Part shown: piece by piece, positions 59,953-64,000 of the stretch
How positions within the stretch are numbered: the first letter of the stretch is position 1
Layout: each line of letters begins with the position of its first letter
Virus record (IMG/VR): IMGVR_UViG_3300010372_000004
Coordinates: 1-64,000 of that record
Source: a virus
DNA length: 64,000 nt
Reading direction: 5' to 3' (one strand)
Program-made: the position numbers and the translations under genes
The notes under the pieces: model-generated
Database searches by the model: none
Told to the model about the DNA's origin: nothing
The model's input: the letters and a program-made list of their open reading frames with translations, nothing else

Positions 59953-62900
59953 ATGGGTGGTAAAAAGGGTAAATCCCCAACAATTACAGCTGATAACTTA
60001 TATAGCCAAGACATTTTAGAGATTGGAGCAGCTATCGGCAATGGTACTATTTACGGTTTAGAAAAAGGACTGGAATCTTTCTATATTGGAAATATCCCTT
60101 TCCAATCAGAAACAGGCACATATAATTTCCAAGATGTTTGTGTCAGTTTTAGACAAGGATATTATGATGATCTACCTTTAAAATATATTATGGGTGGTGA
60201 AGGTTCTATTATTCAAGAAACTGTAGGTATGACCTTACCAGCAGAAGTGACTCGAACAATCATTACGCCAGCAACCCATCGTGGGCGTATTAAACAAATT
60301 GATGTTCGTTTTTTAGTTTCTATGCTTTATGCAGGGGACTCTAAAGGTAATACAAGAACCAGTAGTTTGTTAATGTCGATTAAATACAGAAAAGTAGGCG
60401 ACACCGTCTGGTCAAAAGTTACAGAAACAACAGCATCGTTATATTCATCAAAATCACAAACAGACACCTTACGTCAAGAAGCATCAAGACGAGGTTTAAA
60501 TTATGATGCCATGACAGAAGCGGATAAAGTCACTTTTGCCAATGAAGTATTGACCGATAATCAGATTATTACCAGTGCCGATGACTTAAAACAAACCTAC
60601 ATCCCTTCTGGTTATGGAGGGGGCTTTGGTTTATCTGGTTTACAAGGTATGAGTGTTCAGGCAATTCAAGCACAAAAAAGAGCTGAAGCTATTCGTCAAC
60701 AAATTTCAAATAACCAAGCTATAATAGATGCTTATAACGCAGGGGCTTTAACTATTGAAGGTAAAACCACTGGTGGTTATATTTATGAAGTGAGTATCCC
60801 TATTTTTGATAATGAGGGAGATAATCATGATTGGGAAATTCAAATCACTAGATTGTCTAAAGAGCTAACTTCTGAGGAAAAGAAATTTTCAAACAAGCAA
60901 ATCTCTTTAGAATCTATGGCTTTGATCACTGATCAAGAAAAGATATATAGAAAAACAGCAATATGTCATATTGTGGCGCAGCACACAGACCGCTTTGATA
61001 CCATTCCAGATTTCTCTGGGGATTTCTATGGTCTAATTTGTGATATTCCCTCTAATTATAATCCCTTCGAACACACTTACGATGAAGCCACACCTTGGGA
61101 TGGAACATATAAAAAAGGTTGGACCAATAACCCTTTTTGGATTTTACGTGAATTGATCATGAATCAAGACTGGGGTTTACGTTCAATAGAAAGAAAAATG
61201 CAAGTGGACAATGCTAATTTCTACACCTTAGCAAAATATTGTGATTTTAAAGTCCCTACCTTCGACGGTAAACTTGCTCCACGATATACTTTTAATGAAG
61301 TTGTTCAGCAAAAAACTAAAATTAAAGAATATATCAATTATGTAGCTGGGGCTGTGCATACGACTTTGCGTGAAATTAATGGTGTTTATTATGCTTTTAT
61401 GGATAAACCAAACACACCTAAATTTTTCGTAACGCCTGAAATGATTCTGCAGACTAATTTTCAATATAGTTCTGCTGATTTAGAGTCAAAATATAATTCA
61501 GTAAATGTTACTTTTCTCAATGCTGAGAATAACTATCAGCAAGATCGACGAACTGTAATTGATAATCCGTCAATTGAAAAATATGGGATAATCCCTTATG
61601 AATTTCAAGCTGTCGGTTGTACTAATGTTACGGAAGCAATTCGTCAAGCAGTTTATGCTTTATTAACCAACCGTGATGAAGACATTTTTACAACCTTCAA
61701 CTTGCCACGGCTCGGACACTTGGTGAATATTTACGATCATTTCTATATTGCTCATAAAGAAAATGGTTGGGGAAATCACGCTCGTATTTTGCAATATGAC
61801 ACAGTAACCAGAACAGTTCATTTAAGAGACCCAATTTTTGAAGGGACTTACACCTTATACTATCACACCCCTTTTGGCATAGGCTCAGTTTCAGTACATA
61901 GTCAAGACCCTTATTCTTTAAGAATCTTAGGTGAATTTTTTGATAGTGAATATCTTCAAGAAGAAACCCCAATCGCTATCAGTGGTGGGGTCTATGGTCA
62001 ACCAAAAGTGTTTCGAGTTTTAGGTATTATGCAAGATGACACCACAGGGGCATCAGGTGGTGAAGTGTTTGAGTTTAAAGCAGCAACAGTTTCTGAAAAT
62101 AAATTTTTGGCTGTAGATAATGTTAATAATCCAGAACTTGTAAATTTAACATTCGATGTAACTGACACTATCTATAAGCGAGAACCAACTCCTACAGCAC
62201 CAGAAAATGTTCGTTTACGATACAAAGACTGGTCATCATATAATGGTCAATTGGTTTATCAACTTTCCTTCAATACTGAAGTTAAAGCATATTACTATGA
62301 CGTTGTCTGGGTAGATGAAACTACAGGTGAAAGAAGAAATAAACGAATTTTTGGACAGGGTGGAGAACTATTCCCAGCGTTTGATCGTGAAACCAATAAG
62401 GTCTCATTATTTATTACGCCATTCAATTCGAAAGGAGAAGCTGGTTATACAAAATATATTCGTGATATTGTACCTTATGTAGATGCAGAAACGAAATTAC
62501 CAATCTTGCAAGGTATTGAGTCTGTAGGTTCAAGTATTAAAGTAAAATGGTCAGCTGAAACATCAGATATGTTCCCATACACCTTTAAATACTTTTCTTA
62601 CATGACACCGAAAGAGACTGTGACAAATATTGTTCTGAAGCCAACGGATACTGAATATTCTGTACCAAACCAAGGTGAAGGTAAATACTCATTCCAATTG
62701 GTTTATGATCAGGACGGTTCTGGTTCTAAAATGTCTTCTGAAGTTTGGCATTATAATTCAACTACAAGTGGTTTCTATATCCAACCACAGATTAATAGCA
62801 TAACTTCAAGTAAGAAAAATGAAGATGGTTCTTCCGCTTCTGGTACGAAAGTTTTCCCTCAATTAACTGTCACAGTTGCTGAGTGGATGACAAATAAAGA

Positions 62901-63138
62901 TTTAAATCAATTAACCAATCCGTTTGCTATTCGTCATGAAAACACAGTCGGTGGTGGTGATTATGTCTTTTTATCTGGTGATTTCTATGTTCTTAAAACA
63001 GGAGATACTACAGCCAGAATTGTTATTTCTAAAGAGATTGAAGTTGGAGCCAATTTGCAAATCAGGGTTCAGAACCAATGGGGTACAACAACGTCACCTT
63101 GGTCAGAAGCTTTAGTTCCAGCAGCACCTACAACTTAA
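59953..63138 (+). CDS. tail tip attachment protein, J-like
   Basis: 1061 residues, the central tip protein. The N-terminal region has ITADNLYSQDILEIGAAIGNGTIYGLEKG and PF13550-type phage tail domain features at about 390-700 (GWTNNPFWILRELIMNQDWG, then AGAVHTTLREINGVYYAFMD). The C-terminal 300 residues are fibronectin-like beta domains (PTPTAPENVRLRYKDW). Receptor specificity may be shared with the separate tail fibre at 6962-11317. Last gene of the virion operon. Confidence 0.9.
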   Translation: MGGKKGKSPTITADNLYSQDILEIGAAIGNGTIYGLEKGLESFYIGNIPFQSETGTYNFQDVCVSFRQGYYDDLPLKYIMGGEGSIIQETVGMTLPAEVTRTIITPATHRGRIKQIDVRFLVSMLYAGDSKGNTRTSSLLMSIKYRKVGDTVWSKVTETTASLYSSKSQTDTLRQEASRRGLNYDAMTEADKVTFANEVLTDNQIITSADDLKQTYIPSGYGGGFGLSGLQGMSVQAIQAQKRAEAIRQQISNNQAIIDAYNAGALTIEGKTTGGYIYEVSIPIFDNEGDNHDWEIQITRLSKELTSEEKKFSNKQISLESMALITDQEKIYRKTAICHIVAQHTDRFDTIPDFSGDFYGLICDIPSNYNPFEHTYDEATPWDGTYKKGWTNNPFWILRELIMNQDWGLRSIERKMQVDNANFYTLAKYCDFKVPTFDGKLAPRYTFNEVVQQKTKIKEYINYVAGAVHTTLREINGVYYAFMDKPNTPKFFVTPEMILQTNFQYSSADLESKYNSVNVTFLNAENNYQQDRRTVIDNPSIEKYGIIPYEFQAVGCTNVTEAIRQAVYALLTNRDEDIFTTFNLPRLGHLVNIYDHFYIAHKENGWGNHARILQYDTVTRTVHLRDPIFEGTYTLYYHTPFGIGSVSVHSQDPYSLRILGEFFDSEYLQEETPIAISGGVYGQPKVFRVLGIMQDDTTGASGGEVFEFKAATVSENKFLAVDNVNNPELVNLTFDVTDTIYKREPTPTAPENVRLRYKDWSSYNGQLVYQLSFNTEVKAYYYDVVWVDETTGERRNKRIFGQGGELFPAFDRETNKVSLFITPFNSKGEAGYTKYIRDIVPYVDAETKLPILQGIESVGSSIKVKWSAETSDMFPYTFKYFSYMTPKETVTNIVLKPTDTEYSVPNQGEGKYSFQLVYDQDGSGSKMSSEVWHYNSTTSGFYIQPQINSITSSKKNEDGSSASGTKVFPQLTVTVAEWMTNKDLNQLTNPFAIRHENTVGGGDYVFLSGDFYVLKTGDTTARIVISKEIEVGANLQIRVQNQWGTTTSPWSEALVPAAPTT

Positions 63139-63150
63139 ACTAAAAATAAT

Positions 63151-63178
63151 AAAAAGCCCTCAATAATGAGGGCTTTTT
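63151..63178. terminator. bidirectional terminator between tail operon and nrdB
   Basis: Stem AAAAAGCCCTCA/TGAGGGCTTTTT with a 4-nt loop, A/T-rich on both sides, between two convergent genes. Confidence 0.9.
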
Positions 63179-63188
63179 ATTATATGTT

Positions 63189-64000
63189 TTATGTATTCAT
63201 CAAATCAGCATACTTATGAGCATCTTTTTTGAAATCAGCTGGTGGGTATTCCCATTCCCCAACAAGTGCTCCAATTTGATAGTTTGTTCCAGCAGTTTCA
63301 AAGAAGTTATCTAATGATGCTGAGAACAACATTGAAGCCCATTCTAATTCAAGAATATTCGATGTGCCGTAAATTGTTTCTACACCAATGTTCAATTTTT
63401 TAATACGAACATCGGCAAGCTGTTTCAAGAACATTTCAATTTGATCAACAGTTAGATCGTGCAATGGTCCACGCTTTAACACAGCCTTGGCATAATTCAC
63501 ACCACGTTGAACAGAATTTTTAAACATAGCAATAACTACATTTTGTAAATTCTCTAAACGATTGTTTTTATTAATAATTTCCTTATTTTCTTCAAGTTCT
63601 GTGTTGAAGAATTTAGTCAGAATAGTGCAATGATGATTTTCATCACGTGATGACCAAGACACAATTTCTTGACCCAGTGCTTTCATTTTACCAAAACGCT
63701 GGTCGTTTAAAAGCATCAAGAAAATACCATATAAACCAATGCCTTCCCCACAAATATGACGACATAAAGTGGTTAATCGTTGATATAGATCATCCGACTC
63801 TGCTTGTTGAATCATGAAATCATGCTGTTCTGCAATCTCGTCAATTGCTAACATTTCCGCATAACCAGTTTTTGGGAACCCTAACTGGTCAGGTAACATA
63901 TCATAATTGTCAACATGAGTAAGTTCACGGTCAATGATTCTACCTATGACCATGCGTAGTTCAGGTTGACGATACCATTTGGCTAAGTTGTCAAAATAAG
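63189..64000 (-). CDS. nrdB: ribonucleotide reductase beta subunit, start outside window
   Basis: Class I R2 subunit, supplying the tyrosyl radical for dNTP synthesis. 270 codons are visible and the 5' end runs off the window. Compared with E. coli NrdB, the radical region ELTHVDNY gives Glu (115), His (118) and Tyr (122); GEGIGLYG gives Glu (204), and RDENHH gives Glu (238) and His (241). Only the first metal ligand (Asp 84) is out of view. All visible ligands and the radical Tyr are intact, so it should be active. The alpha subunit is probably beyond 64000. Confidence 0.95.
   Translation of the reverse strand, partial: YFDNLAKWYRQPELRMVIGRIIDRELTHVDNYDMLPDQLGFPKTGYAEMLAIDEIAEQHDFMIQQAESDDLYQRLTTLCRHICGEGIGLYGIFLMLLNDQRFGKMKALGQEIVSWSSRDENHHCTILTKFFNTELEENKEIINKNNRLENLQNVVIAMFKNSVQRGVNYAKAVLKRGPLHDLTVDQIEMFLKQLADVRIKKLNIGVETIYGTSNILELEWASMLFSASLDNFFETAGTNYQIGALVGEWEYPPADFKKDAHKYADLMNT

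Noticed and set aside
1-64000. Lysogeny module
   Set aside because: No integrase, excisionase, CI-like repressor or attachment-site duplication was seen in this window; the unseen rest of the genome could still hold one.

Overview
The window is a 64 kb piece of an AT-rich, tailed, double-stranded DNA phage genome, and it is not complete: one gene runs off each end. The lambda-like long-tail module (tail tube, frameshifted assembly chaperone, 2044-residue tape measure, M/L/K/I/J-like tip genes) marks it as a siphovirus. A phage-encoded family A DNA polymerase, primase-helicase, 5'-3' exonuclease and ribonucleotide reductase, and the absence of any integrase or repressor here, suggest a virulent lifestyle. 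Low GC and strong AAGGAG-type ribosome binding sites fit a low-GC gammaproteobacterial host such as Acinetobacter, but the host is an inference.

Layout. Positions 1-39.7 kb are read almost entirely from the minus strand. From the centre leftwards they hold the primase-helicase operon (36.2-39.7 kb), a mostly non-coding control region with a possible origin (32.1-35.6 kb), about 35 small and mostly unrecognised early genes (16.5-32.1 kb), an SF2 helicase, a possible DNA-binding protein, a GIY-YIG homing endonuclease and a 5'-3' exonuclease (11.8-16.2 kb), a 1451-residue tail fibre (7.0-11.3 kb), a lysis cassette (5.3-6.9 kb), an RNA region with tRNA-Asn (4.2-5.2 kb), and DNA polymerase (0.3-2.9 kb). 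Positions 40-63.1 kb are read from the plus strand and form the virion operon: terminase, portal, protease with a nested scaffold, decoration protein, major capsid protein, connectors, tail tube, chaperones, tape measure and tail tip. A bidirectional terminator at 63.15 kb separates it from a minus-strand NrdB gene.

Control. Divergent promoters at 39.75 kb (minus, replication) and 39.95 kb (plus, late) flank a degenerate copy of a 20-bp repeat that occurs four times, flanking an AT-rich tract, at 32.68-33.08 kb. The lysin and tail-fibre genes share an extended -10 element abutting a hairpin that hides their Shine-Dalgarno sequence, an arrangement like that of the T4 lysozyme gene.

The most unusual content is non-coding. 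Between a sigma70-like promoter at 5.24-5.26 kb and tRNA-Asn lies about 900 nt with no convincing gene but with perfect or near-perfect helices of 10, 22, 17, 19 and 14 bp, a GAAA tetraloop and a terminator after the tRNA. This looks like a large ornate structured RNA (GOLLD/ROOL-like, or a new class). A second promoter-helices-terminator unit lies at 34.77-35.27 kb, and a third, smaller structured segment lies at 3.26-3.65 kb.
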